The position numbers and the translations under genes were made by a program. Positions 34,438-42,897 of a stretch of DNA of 64,000 nucleotides are shown in pieces (position 1 is the first letter of the stretch; each line of letters opens with the position of its first letter). Below the pieces are notes generated by a model. It was not told where the DNA came from. It saw nothing but the letters and a program-made list of their open reading frames with translations, and did no database searches. The stretch is from assembly GCA_031277805.1 (NCBI GenBank), contig JAITLR010000009.1:248001-312000 (forward strand). The letters run 5' to 3'. The DNA comes from Comamonas sp. Its GTDB lineage: Bacteria > Pseudomonadota > Gammaproteobacteria > Burkholderiales > Burkholderiaceae_C.

Positions 34438-36693
34438 ATGACAGCGGCCCAGAACTCGACGATTGCTTCCTCCACCCCGGCACCGGCCAAGCCTCAGCGC
34501 ATGTCTGCTGAGCAAGCAAGCAGCGTGTCTGCTGCGGCATTTGCGGGTTTGATGGAACATCTCGGATATCTGGATGCCGACAGTCAGGAACGGGTCCGCC
34601 AGGCTTATGTCTATGCAGACCAGGCTCACTCCGATCAGTGGCGCAGCAGCGGTGACCCCTACATCACCCACCCCATTGCCGTGACCGGCATCTGTGCCAA
34701 CTGGAAGCTCGACGCGCCGGCCCTGATGGCCGCCTTGCTGCACGACTCCATGGAGGACTGCGGCATCACCAAGACCGACCTGGACGAGCGCTTCGGCCAG
34801 GACGTGGCGGAACTGGTCGACGGCCTGACAAAGCTGGACAAGCTGCAGTTCAACACCCGCGAGGAAAGCCAGGCCGAGTCTTTCCGCAAGATGCTGCTGG
34901 CCATGGCGCGCGACGTGCGCGTCATCCTGATCAAGCTGGCCGACCGCACCCACAATATGCGCACCATGAGCGACATGCCGCGCAGCAAGTGGGGGCGCAT
35001 CTCGTCCGAGACGCTGGAAATCTATGCGCCCATTGCGCATCGCCTGGGCCTGAACCAGACCTATCGCGAGCTGCAGGACCTGTCGTTCAAACACCTGCAC
35101 CCCTGGCGCTATGCCACGCTGGAAAAGGCCATTGGCCGCTCGCGCACACGCCGCCGCGACCTGGTGCAGCGCGTGCAGGACGAAGTCAACACCGAATTTG
35201 CCAAGCAGGGCCTGCCCGCACGCCTGATGGGCCGCGAGAGCACGCTGTACTCGCTGTATCTGCGCATGCAGAAGAACCAGCTGAGCTTTGCCAAGGTCAC
35301 GGACATCTACGGCTTTCGCATCATGGTTCCCAAGGTGCTGGACTGCTATACGGCCCTGGGTGTGCTGCATCAGAAGTACAAGCCCATGCCGGGCCGCTTC
35401 AAGGATTACATCGCCATCGCCAAGAGCAACGGCTATCAGTCGCTGCACACCACGCTGGTCGGTCCCTCCAGCGTCAGCATCGAGTTCCAGATCCGCACGG
35501 AAGAGATGAATATCGTGGCCGAAGCCGGTGTGGCAGCCCACTGGCTGTACAAAGCCCAGCAAGGCCATGACTCCGAGCATCTGTCCACCCAGTGGCTGCA
35601 GTCGCTGCTCGATATCCAGAACGAAACCCGCGATGCGGCCGAGTTCTGGGACCATGTCAAGGTGGATCTCTTCCCCGATGCGGTCTATGTGTTCACGCCC
35701 AAGAGCGAGATCATGGCCATGCCGCGCGGCGCCACGGTGGTGGACTTTGCCTATGCCATCCACAGCAAGATCGGCAACCGCACCACTGCAGCCAAGATCA
35801 ACGACGAGGAAGTGCCGCTGCGCACCGAGCTCAAGAGCGGCGATGTGGTGCAGATCATCACGTCCGAGTCCTCGACACCCAACCCGGCCTGGCTGAGCTT
35901 TGTCAAGACGGGTCGCGCGCGCTCCAAGATTCGCTCCTTCCTCAAGAACGCCGCACAGGGCGAAGCGGGACAGCTGGGCGAAACCCTGCTGGCCCAGGCA
36001 CTGCGCGCCGAAGGCATCGATGCCATTCCGCCCCAGGACGAGGCCAACAAGCCCGTCTGGGAAGAGATTCTGCGCACCACCGGCAACCGCGCGCCCTCCG
36101 ACCTGATGGTCGATATCGGCATGGGGCGCCGCATTGCGTCTCTGGTCGCTGCGCGCATGACCACCTTCATGACCAAACAAGGTGTGCGTCCCGATGCACT
36201 GCTGATCACGCAGGAGCGCTTCAACACCGACAACCGCCCCTTCCAGGGTGCTGTCACGCTCAATGGCGACGAGAGCAGCTCGGTCCATTACTCACACTGC
36301 TGCCGCCCCGTGCCTGGCGATCCGATTCTGGGCTACCTCGGCGGCCAGGGCCTGGTCGTGCACCATGCCCAGTGCCACAACGCCATCAAGCTGCGCGAAA
36401 AAGACGCGGACCGCTTCATCACCGTGGACTGGGCCGATGACATCACCCGCGTCTTCGAGGCGGGCATCGTGGTCACCGTGCAGAACAACAAGGGCGTTCT
36501 GGCCCGCGTGGCTGCCGAACTGGCCAATGCCGAGGCGGACATCGTGCGCGTCGAGATGACCGACGAGGTCGCCGTGGGCACCACGGACCTGCGCTTTGTG
36601 ATCTCGGTACACAACAATGTGCAGCTGGAAAACGCGCTGCGCAACCTGCGTCGTCTGCACTCCGTCGTACGCGCGGGTCGCGTCATCGCCTGA
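34438..36693 (+). CDS. spoT: Bifunctional (p)ppGpp synthetase/hydrolase, RelA/SpoT family
   Basis: The product is 751 aa with the full RSH layout. The N-terminal HD hydrolase is intact (THPIAV, LLHDSMED with His102-Asp103, and KLADRTHNMRT). The synthetase domain follows (ESTLYSLYLRMQ, IYGFRIMV, PGRFKDYIAIAKSNGYQSLHT), then TGS (VYVFTPKSEIMAMPRGATVVDFAYA), a zinc-finger-like CCRPVPGD segment and a C-terminal ACT domain. Intact HD plus position after gmk-rpoZ fit SpoT. It adjusts ppGpp during starvation. Confidence 0.93.
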   Translation: MTAAQNSTIASSTPAPAKPQRMSAEQASSVSAAAFAGLMEHLGYLDADSQERVRQAYVYADQAHSDQWRSSGDPYITHPIAVTGICANWKLDAPALMAALLHDSMEDCGITKTDLDERFGQDVAELVDGLTKLDKLQFNTREESQAESFRKMLLAMARDVRVILIKLADRTHNMRTMSDMPRSKWGRISSETLEIYAPIAHRLGLNQTYRELQDLSFKHLHPWRYATLEKAIGRSRTRRRDLVQRVQDEVNTEFAKQGLPARLMGRESTLYSLYLRMQKNQLSFAKVTDIYGFRIMVPKVLDCYTALGVLHQKYKPMPGRFKDYIAIAKSNGYQSLHTTLVGPSSVSIEFQIRTEEMNIVAEAGVAAHWLYKAQQGHDSEHLSTQWLQSLLDIQNETRDAAEFWDHVKVDLFPDAVYVFTPKSEIMAMPRGATVVDFAYAIHSKIGNRTTAAKINDEEVPLRTELKSGDVVQIITSESSTPNPAWLSFVKTGRARSKIRSFLKNAAQGEAGQLGETLLAQALRAEGIDAIPPQDEANKPVWEEILRTTGNRAPSDLMVDIGMGRRIASLVAARMTTFMTKQGVRPDALLITQERFNTDNRPFQGAVTLNGDESSSVHYSHCCRPVPGDPILGYLGGQGLVVHHAQCHNAIKLREKDADRFITVDWADDITRVFEAGIVVTVQNNKGVLARVAAELANAEADIVRVEMTDEVAVGTTDLRFVISVHNNVQLENALRNLRRLHSVVRAGRVIA

Positions 36694-36787
36694 ACTGCAG
36701 GCACCCGGCTGTAATTTGTTGCAAGCTACCGGCTTCTTCCCACAGGCGGGCATTCTCTGAGGCCTCGCAGGCAAGCGACAATGTCGC

Positions 36788-38119
36788 ATGCCCTACACCG
36801 TCCATTTCCAGCCACGTTCCCTGCTTGCCACAGCCTGCGTGGCTGCGGTAACTCTGGCCGGCTGCGCAAGCCGCCCCGAAGTGCCAGCCACTCCCGCCGT
36901 TGTTACAACCAGCCCTGCTCCGACGGCTCCCGCTGCCGCCAGCGTTGCCGAACCTGCTGCGCCTGCAGCAACCGAAGACAGCCGTTCGCGCCTCAATGCC
37001 CAGGAGTTCGAACGCTGGAAGCAGACCTTCACCGCCAAGGCGGCTGACGCGGGCATCAGCGCCGCCACATTGCGCAATATCGCCAATGCGCGCCTGCGCC
37101 CCAATATTGTGAATTTTGACCGGGCCCAGCCCGAGTTCACACGCACACCCTGGCAGTATCTGGACGGCGCCGTCTCGCCCTTGCGCATCAAGAATGGCAA
37201 GGCCAAGATGCAGGAAGCAGCACCGGCGTTGCAAGCCGCAGCCAAGCGCTACGGCGTGCCAGCCTCGGTGATCGCCGCCATCTGGGGCATGGAAAGCAAT
37301 TACGGCAGCAATTTCGGCAATTTCTCCACCATCGACGCCTTCGCCACGCTGGCGTTCGAGGGCCGCCGCGCCGCATGGGCCGAGAAAGAGCTGATTGCCG
37401 CCCTGCGCATCATCGACAACGGTGATATCGATGCCGCACATATGGTGGGCTCCTGGGCCGGTGCCATGGGCCACACACAGTTTCTGCCCTCGGTATTTCT
37501 GCAATACGCCGTCGATGCCGATGGCGATGGCCGCCGCGACATCTGGGGCTCCATGGCGGATGTGGCAGCCTCCACCGCCAACTATGTCTCAAGTTCTGGC
37601 TGGAACAGCAGCGAGCCCTGGGCAGTGGAAGTGCGGCTGCCCGCCGGCTTTGACTACGCGCGCACCGAGCTGTCGCAACGCCAAAACAGCAGCGCCTGGG
37701 CCAGCGAAGGCGTGCAGGCCATCAACGGCCAGGCTCTGCCCGCCATGGCAGGCGCCAGCATCATCGCCCCCGCAGGCGCACGCGGTCCGGCCTTCATGGT
37801 AGGCAGCAACTTCCGCGCCATCCTGCGCTACAACAACTCCACCAACTATGCTCTGGGTGTGGGTCTGCTGTCTCAGCAGCTGGCAGGCAATGGCGGCGTC
37901 GTGGCCGACTGGCCGCGCGAGCTGGCAGCACTGTCGCGCGATCAGACACGCACACTGCAAAGCGCATTGAATGAGCGCGGATTTTCGGCTGGAACAGCCG
38001 ACGGCGTCATGGGCCCCGCGACCCGAGCGGGCCTGCGCCAGTATCAGCAAAGCCAGGGTCTGGTAGCCGATGGCTATCCCACGGTGGAGCTGCTGCAGCG
38101 GCTGCAGGGCGGCATGTAA
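36788..38119 (+). CDS. MltB-type lytic murein transglycosylase with peptidoglycan-binding domain
   Basis: The product is 443 aa. Lipobox VTLAGC gives an outer-membrane lipoprotein with Cys26. The SLT_2 catalytic domain holds the general acid E169 in IWGMESNYGSNFG, followed by GSWAGAMGHTQFLPS and the DADGDGRRDIW loop that binds calcium in Slt35. A C-terminal PG_binding_1 repeat (LQSALNERGFSAGTADGVMGPATRAGLRQYQ) completes it. It cleaves glycan strands with 1,6-anhydro product formation during wall remodelling. Confidence 0.93.
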   Translation: MPYTVHFQPRSLLATACVAAVTLAGCASRPEVPATPAVVTTSPAPTAPAAASVAEPAAPAATEDSRSRLNAQEFERWKQTFTAKAADAGISAATLRNIANARLRPNIVNFDRAQPEFTRTPWQYLDGAVSPLRIKNGKAKMQEAAPALQAAAKRYGVPASVIAAIWGMESNYGSNFGNFSTIDAFATLAFEGRRAAWAEKELIAALRIIDNGDIDAAHMVGSWAGAMGHTQFLPSVFLQYAVDADGDGRRDIWGSMADVAASTANYVSSSGWNSSEPWAVEVRLPAGFDYARTELSQRQNSSAWASEGVQAINGQALPAMAGASIIAPAGARGPAFMVGSNFRAILRYNNSTNYALGVGLLSQQLAGNGGVVADWPRELAALSRDQTRTLQSALNERGFSAGTADGVMGPATRAGLRQYQQSQGLVADGYPTVELLQRLQGGM

Positions 38120-38130
38120 TCTATCAACAA

Positions 38131-38212
38131 GAGAGCAGCTTGCGCTGTCCCTACCTCAGATTTCATATCAAACCATACTGAAATCCATGATTGGCAAGCG
38201 CAAGCAGCTCTC
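38131..38212. repeat. Dispersed palindromic element, family B copy 3
   Basis: Arms GAGAGCAGCTTGCGCT (38131-38146) and AGCGCAAGCAGCTCTC (38197-38212) are complementary at 15 of 16 positions, with an inner GATTTC/GAAATC pair. It lies between convergent genes. Confidence 0.7.
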
Positions 38213-38220
38213 AAAATAAA

Positions 38221-38252
38221 AGCGCGATACCCTTCCGGCATCGCGCTTTTTT
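38221..38252. terminator. Bidirectional terminator between mltB-like gene and greB
   Basis: AGCGCGAT / ATCGCGCT stem with A-rich flank on one side and T-run on the other can end transcription from both convergent genes. Confidence 0.85.
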
Positions 38253-38288
38253 GATGTCTTCGCGGTGCATCCGCGAACCGCTTGGCGC

Positions 38289-38855
38289 TTAGTCCTTGCC
38301 CCCAGCCGAGGGATAGCTGACTTCCAGAATTTCCAGCATGCGCACCCCCGCCGGTGTGGGCAAAGCCACCTCGTCCCCCACCCGAGACTTGAGCAGTGCG
38401 CGAGAGACAGGCGCGATCCAGCTGACCTGGTTCTGCGCGCTATCGGCCTCATCAATACCCATGATGGTGATGCTGCGCTCCACGCCCTCATCATCCACAT
38501 AGGTCACGGTGGCGCCAAAGAACACCTGATCGCTGCCCGCATGCACGGCAGGGTCGACAACCTCGGCAATTTCCAGACGCTTGGTCAGAAAGCGGATACG
38601 GCGGTCAATCTCGCGCAACCGCTTTTTGCCATACAGGTAGTCGCCATTTTCCGAACGGTCGCCATTGCTGGCCGCCCAGTGCACGATTTCCACGATCTTG
38701 GGCCGCTCGTTGTCGATCAGCTCCAGCAGTTCGTCCTTCAGGCGCTGGTAGCCCTGGGGGGTCATGTAATTCTTGCCGCCTGCTGGCAGCGGCGGCAGAG
38801 CGCCGACTTCATCATCGTCGTCGCCATCGGATTCTTTGGTGAAAGCCTTGCTCAT
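38289..38855 (-). CDS. greB: Transcription elongation factor GreB
   Basis: The product is 188 aa from the ATG at 38855 (MSKAFTKES). After an acidic leader, KNYMTPQGYQRLKDEL begins the coiled-coil that enters the RNA polymerase secondary channel; NGDRSENGDYLYGKKRLREIDRRI carries the acidic tip residues. The C-terminal FKBP-like domain ends with GVRMLEILEVSYP. It stimulates transcript cleavage in backtracked complexes. The GreB assignment over GreA rests on the NYMTP start and EVSYP end. Confidence 0.93.
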   Translation of the reverse strand: MSKAFTKESDGDDDDEVGALPPLPAGGKNYMTPQGYQRLKDELLELIDNERPKIVEIVHWAASNGDRSENGDYLYGKKRLREIDRRIRFLTKRLEIAEVVDPAVHAGSDQVFFGATVTYVDDEGVERSITIMGIDEADSAQNQVSWIAPVSRALLKSRVGDEVALPTPAGVRMLEILEVSYPSAGGKD

Positions 38856-38921
38856 AGGCCATCTATCTTCACACAGATCGCGGCAGCGCAAAGACTGTGC
38901 ACGCGAAGCCCGGAAACGAAA

Positions 38922-38951
38922 AAGCCTCAGAACCTTGCGATTCTGAGGCTT
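38922..38951 (-). terminator. Terminator of tRNA-Arg copy 1
   Basis: AAGCCTCAGAA / TTCTGAGGCTT stem followed by TTTTCG on the minus strand, six bases after the tRNA 3' end. The same hairpin follows all three tRNA-Arg copies. Confidence 0.85.
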
Positions 38952-38957
38952 GTCGTT

Positions 38958-39034
38958 TGGTGCGGCTGGCAGGAATCGAACCCACGACCCCTTGGTTCGT
39001 AGCCAAGTACTCTATCCAGCTGAGCTACAGCCGC
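38958..39034 (-). tRNA. tRNA-Arg(ACG), copy 1
   Basis: This is a 77-nt cloverleaf with encoded CCA. Anticodon stem CTTGG/CCAAG encloses CTACGAA (anticodon ACG, read as ICG after A34 deamination). A TATACT -10 box lies upstream on the minus strand near 39049. The sequence is identical to the copies at 41018 and 56966. Confidence 0.97.
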
Positions 39035-39109
39035 TGAAGCATTGAGTATATCCGAATTTTCAGCAGCGCTCGGGAAAACCCGGGCTATTTTCCAATTTCC
39101 GAGCCCTCT

Positions 39110-40756
39110 TCAGAACTGCGGCATGGCACGCGCTATCAGTTCATCCAATGGCGCAGAGGCATCCAGCGTGCCAAAAGCCATTCCGTGTGCGCCACCCAGG
39201 CGTGAGTGACAAAACGCAGCGGCCACAAAGTCCGGTGCGCCCTGCATCAGCAATGCAGCCTGCAAAGCCAGCGCCATGCGCTCGACGATATACCGGCTGC
39301 GCAGCTCCAGCCCCGCCACATCACCCAGCGCCTGATCCAGCCATTGCGTCTCCCTATCCAACACCGAACTTTGGCCATGCACGCGGTACAGCTCTGCAAA
39401 CAGCGCCTCGCGCACCTCGGGTTCGCGGCGCAACGCGCGCAGCACATCCAGGCATTGCACATTGCCACTGCCCTCCCAGATGGAGTTCAGCGGCGCTTGC
39501 CGGTACAGCCGCGGCAGAATGTTTTCCTCCACATAGCCTATGCCACCCAGGCACTCCTGAGCCTCGTTGACGAACACCGGCGCACGCTTGCAGATCCAGT
39601 ACTTACCCACGGCAGTGACCAGACGCGCCAGCGCTGCTTCATGCTCGTCATGAGGCGAGCGATCGACAGCGCGCGCAATGCGCATGGCCAGCGTGGTGGC
39701 GGCTTCGCTCTCCAGCGCCAGATCCGCCAGCACATTGCGCATCAGCGGCTGTTCCAGCAAGGGTTTGCCAAACACGCTGCGTTGCTGTGTGTGATGAAGG
39801 GCCTGTACCAGTGCCTGGCGCATGCCGGCTGACGAACCTACGGCGCAGTCCAGCCGGGTCAGGGCCACCATCTCCAAGATCGTTGCCACACCGCGCCCTT
39901 CATCCCCGATCAGCCAGGCACTGGCTCCCTGAAATTCGACCTCGGACGAGGCATTGCTCCAGTCACCGAGCTTGTCCTTGAGCCTCTGGATACGGACGGC
40001 ATTGAGGCTGCCGTCTGCCAGGATGCGAGGCAGCAAAAAGCAGCTGAGTCCGCTTTCGGTCTGGGCCAGCACCAGATGCGCATCGCACATGGGCGCTGAA
40101 AAGAAGAATTTGTGACCCACGATTTCATAGCTGCCATCGGCCTGGGCAATCGCACGCGTGGTGTTGGCACGCACATCGGTGCCGCCCTGCTTTTCCGTCA
40201 TGCCCATGCCGATGGTGCAGGCGCTCTTGCCCTGCACCGGCATGCTGCTGGAGTCGTATTCCTTGCCCAGAACCTTGGGCAGCCAGATTTGAGCCAGCAG
40301 AGGATCGCGTCGCAGCACCGGCACTGCCGCATGGGTCATGGTCAACGGGCAGCCCGTGCCCGCCTCCGCCTGGCCCGACAGATAGGCCAGGGCCGCACGC
40401 ACCACATGCGCACCTTCCTTGTCCGCGTGATTCCAGGAAAAGCTGTGCACCTGTGCCGCCATGCTGTGACGCATGAGCTCGTGATAGGCAGGATGGAACT
40501 CCACCGAGTCAATGCGTCTGCCGTACCGGTCAAAGCTGTGCAGCACGGGCTTGTGCGCATTGGCCAGCTCGCCCTGCTCCATCAGCGGCCCGCCGCATAT
40601 ATCGCCATGCCAGCTCAGATGCTCCGCCGCCCAGCCGCCACCCTCACGCTGCACACACTCCTGCAGCACCTGATCGCTGCTCCACAGATTGCAGGCAGGC
40701 ATGGCTTGCGGCTGGTTGAGAACTTCATGCGTCAGAAAATCGGCTTTGACAGACAT
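39110..40756 (-). CDS. aidB: AidB-type acyl-CoA dehydrogenase
   Basis: The product is 548 aa with AGGAAG before the ATG. The AidB subgroup is indicated by length, the N-terminal DFLTHEVLNQPQ start, HSFSWNHADKEG, TEKQGGTDVRANTTRA (FAD/acyl site) and GHKFFFSAPMCDAHLVLAQ. The C-terminus has the Arg-rich helical extension implicated in DNA binding in E. coli AidB. AidB is induced by alkylation and may protect DNA or degrade alkylating agents. It is flanked on both sides by identical tRNA-Arg genes. Confidence 0.9.
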   Translation of the reverse strand: MSVKADFLTHEVLNQPQAMPACNLWSSDQVLQECVQREGGGWAAEHLSWHGDICGGPLMEQGELANAHKPVLHSFDRYGRRIDSVEFHPAYHELMRHSMAAQVHSFSWNHADKEGAHVVRAALAYLSGQAEAGTGCPLTMTHAAVPVLRRDPLLAQIWLPKVLGKEYDSSSMPVQGKSACTIGMGMTEKQGGTDVRANTTRAIAQADGSYEIVGHKFFFSAPMCDAHLVLAQTESGLSCFLLPRILADGSLNAVRIQRLKDKLGDWSNASSEVEFQGASAWLIGDEGRGVATILEMVALTRLDCAVGSSAGMRQALVQALHHTQQRSVFGKPLLEQPLMRNVLADLALESEAATTLAMRIARAVDRSPHDEHEAALARLVTAVGKYWICKRAPVFVNEAQECLGGIGYVEENILPRLYRQAPLNSIWEGSGNVQCLDVLRALRREPEVREALFAELYRVHGQSSVLDRETQWLDQALGDVAGLELRSRYIVERMALALQAALLMQGAPDFVAAAFCHSRLGGAHGMAFGTLDASAPLDELIARAMPQF

Positions 40757-40981
40757 TTCGCAGCTTCCTCATGGAATGAGTGAACAAGAACTCGGCACCG
40801 ATGCAGCATGGCATGAATGCCGCCCCAGGTTTGTCACCATCTTGCCATCACAGCTTCAGCTCTCTTTTTTGATAGCTGCTTGCGCTTTATCCATAAGAAC
40901 TGAGCTGGATTCGATTGAAAAATACAACCCAGACCTCAGAATGGTGGCGAGCGAGCTTACGAAACGCACGGACAAACGAAA

Positions 40982-41011
40982 AAGCCTCAGAACTTTTCAG
41001 TTCTGAGGCTT
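40982..41011 (-). terminator. Terminator of tRNA-Arg copy 2
   Basis: AAGCCTCAGAACT / AGTTCTGAGGCTT stem with a short loop and downstream T-run on the minus strand. The stem matches those of the other two copies. Confidence 0.85.
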
Positions 41012-41017
41012 GACGTT

Positions 41018-41094
41018 TGGTGCGGCTGGCAGGAATCGAACCCACGACCCCTTGGTTCGTAGCCAAGTACTCTATCCAGCTGAGCTACAGCCGC
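41018..41094 (-). tRNA. tRNA-Arg(ACG), copy 2
   Basis: It has the same 77-nt sequence as copy 1. A perfect TATAAT lies upstream on the minus strand (about 41104-41109). Confidence 0.97.
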
Positions 41095-41324
41095 GAAGCC
41101 TCAGATTATATACCAAATATTCGAAACCCTGCATAAAACGATCCACGCCGTGTCTCGATGTAAAAGCAGGTCCGCATCAAAGGAAACCACATTGAGCCAA
41201 GGCGTGCTCTGGCCTATATTGAGCCTTTGCTGAAGACTCTGGTTCATCCCACGCCCGTGCGCGATGCACCCAAGTCCGGAGACCGGTGCATTGGCATGCA
41301 CCAAGAGTGAGTTCACAACAATAA

Positions 41325-42854
41325 ATGACGACCGATTCCCTTGCCACCTCTTCCCGTACACCTCCCTCGGAAGCCATGTGGGAGCAATTGTTTCTCCGCA
41401 GTGCAAGACCCTCTCTCAGTCTGCAGGGCCAGATCCGGGAGATGCTGGTTGACGCCATTCTGAGCGGGGTTCTGGCACCTGGCGATGCCATTCCATCCAG
41501 CCGCGAGCTGGCACGCCATCTGCGTGTCGGACGCATCACCGTGGTCATGGCGTACCAGCAGTTGAGCGAAGAGGCTTTTTTGCTGAGCCGGGAGCGCAAA
41601 GGGCATTTCATTCACCCCGATGTACTTCAAGGCCGCACAGTGACGGCTTCACGCTCCTCGGCCAAGGCCGAAGATTCCGCTGAAGAGTCTCATACAGACT
41701 GGTCCCGGCGCCTCTGGTTAAGACCCAGCCTGCAGCGCAGCATCGTCAAGGAAGACGACTGGCAGCGCTTTCCCTTTCCATTTCTCTACGGTCAGTTCGA
41801 CAAGGACCTGTTTCCCACGGCCGCGTGGCGCGATTGCTGTCTCAAGGCTCTGGGCGTCGTGGATATCCGCATGTGGGCTCCCGATCACATCAACCGCGAT
41901 GACGAAAGCCTGGTTCAGCAGGTCCAGACCAAGATCCTGCCTCGGCGCGGAGTCTGGGCGTCTCCCGACGAAATCATCATCACGGTCGGCGCCCAGCACG
42001 CCCTGTACATGGTGGCCGACCTGCTGATGCGTGAAGGCGTTGCCATCGGCATCGAAGATCCTTGCTACCCCGATGCGCGCAATATTTTCAGCAGCCGGAC
42101 CTCCCAGGTGATGCCCATCCCTGTCGATGACGAAGGCCTGCCCATCACACAGAGCATGCAGAGGCTGGAGTATCTGTATGTCACCCCCAGCCACCAATGC
42201 CCTACCGGTGTCACCATGCCCCTGGAAAGGCGCGAGGCCCTGCTGGAAACTGCCAAAAAGCATGACCTCATCATCATCGAGGATGACTACGAAAGCGAAA
42301 GCAGCTTCGATGAGCAGCCCATCCCTGCACTGAAGAGCCTGGATCGCAGCAACCGCGTCATCTATATCGGCAGCCTCTCCAAGAGCATGGCCCCGGGGCT
42401 GCGCGTGGGCTATATCGTGGCTCCGCCCGAACTCATTGAAGAACTGCGGGCGCTGCGCCGCCTGATGATCCGCCACCCCTCGACTTTCATACAACGAACC
42501 TTGGCCATGTTCATCTCCCAGGGCCACTATGAGGCGCAGCTGCGTCGGCTTGGACAGGCACAGAAGGAGAGGCATGCCGTGCTGGCCTCGGCCATGGCGC
42601 GATACATGCCCGAATGCCGCATTACACCGGTGCGCGGCGGCGGCTCATGCTGGGTGCAACTGCCTGACCATGTTTCCGCGCAGGCGCTGGCGCGCCAGGC
42701 CGCTCAAAACGGTGTGCTCATCGAGCCAGGTGATGTTTTTTTCACTGCCCCCGGCAAGGCAGGAAACTTCATTCGCCTGGGCTACCAGTCCATTCCAGCC
42801 AACCAGATCGACCAAGGCATCAAGGCCCTCGCAGACGCCATGCACCGCCTGTAG
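41325..42854 (+). CDS. tauR: MocR-type regulator, probable taurine regulator TauR
   Basis: The product is 509 aa; a start at Met18 (41376) has a better ribosome site (GGAAG). The N-terminal GntR winged helix (LSLQGQIREMLVDAILSGVL, PSSRELARHLRVGRITVVMAYQQL) is fused to a fold-type I aminotransferase domain with PLP-binding Lys353 (GSLSKSMAPGLRVGY) and EDDYESE. This is the MocR architecture. Its place at the head of a complete taurine locus points to TauR, the MocR activator known from Rhodobacter. Tandem TauR-like boxes are found upstream of tauX and tauA. Confidence 0.85.
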   Translation: MTTDSLATSSRTPPSEAMWEQLFLRSARPSLSLQGQIREMLVDAILSGVLAPGDAIPSSRELARHLRVGRITVVMAYQQLSEEAFLLSRERKGHFIHPDVLQGRTVTASRSSAKAEDSAEESHTDWSRRLWLRPSLQRSIVKEDDWQRFPFPFLYGQFDKDLFPTAAWRDCCLKALGVVDIRMWAPDHINRDDESLVQQVQTKILPRRGVWASPDEIIITVGAQHALYMVADLLMREGVAIGIEDPCYPDARNIFSSRTSQVMPIPVDDEGLPITQSMQRLEYLYVTPSHQCPTGVTMPLERREALLETAKKHDLIIIEDDYESESSFDEQPIPALKSLDRSNRVIYIGSLSKSMAPGLRVGYIVAPPELIEELRALRRLMIRHPSTFIQRTLAMFISQGHYEAQLRRLGQAQKERHAVLASAMARYMPECRITPVRGGGSCWVQLPDHVSAQALARQAAQNGVLIEPGDVFFTAPGKAGNFIRLGYQSIPANQIDQGIKALADAMHRL

Positions 42855-42860
42855 AAACAA

Positions 42861-42890
42861 AAAAGCCCCGGATGATTCCGGAGCTTTTTT
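42861..42890. terminator. Bidirectional terminator between tauR and the permease gene
   Basis: AAAGCCCCGGA / TCCGGAGCTTT stem with a TGAT loop, flanked by A-run and T-run, between two convergent genes. Confidence 0.9.
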
Positions 42891-42897
42891 ATCTTCC

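Noticed and set aside
34429-36288. A 619-codon minus-strand open frame opposite spoT
   Set aside because: spoT is unambiguous, and the opposite frame carries no motif.
38958-41094. tRNA-Arg copies as attachment sites of an integrated element around aidB
   Set aside because: There is no integrase, phage or plasmid gene between the copies. The whole tRNA plus terminator is duplicated, not only a 3' end as in att sites.
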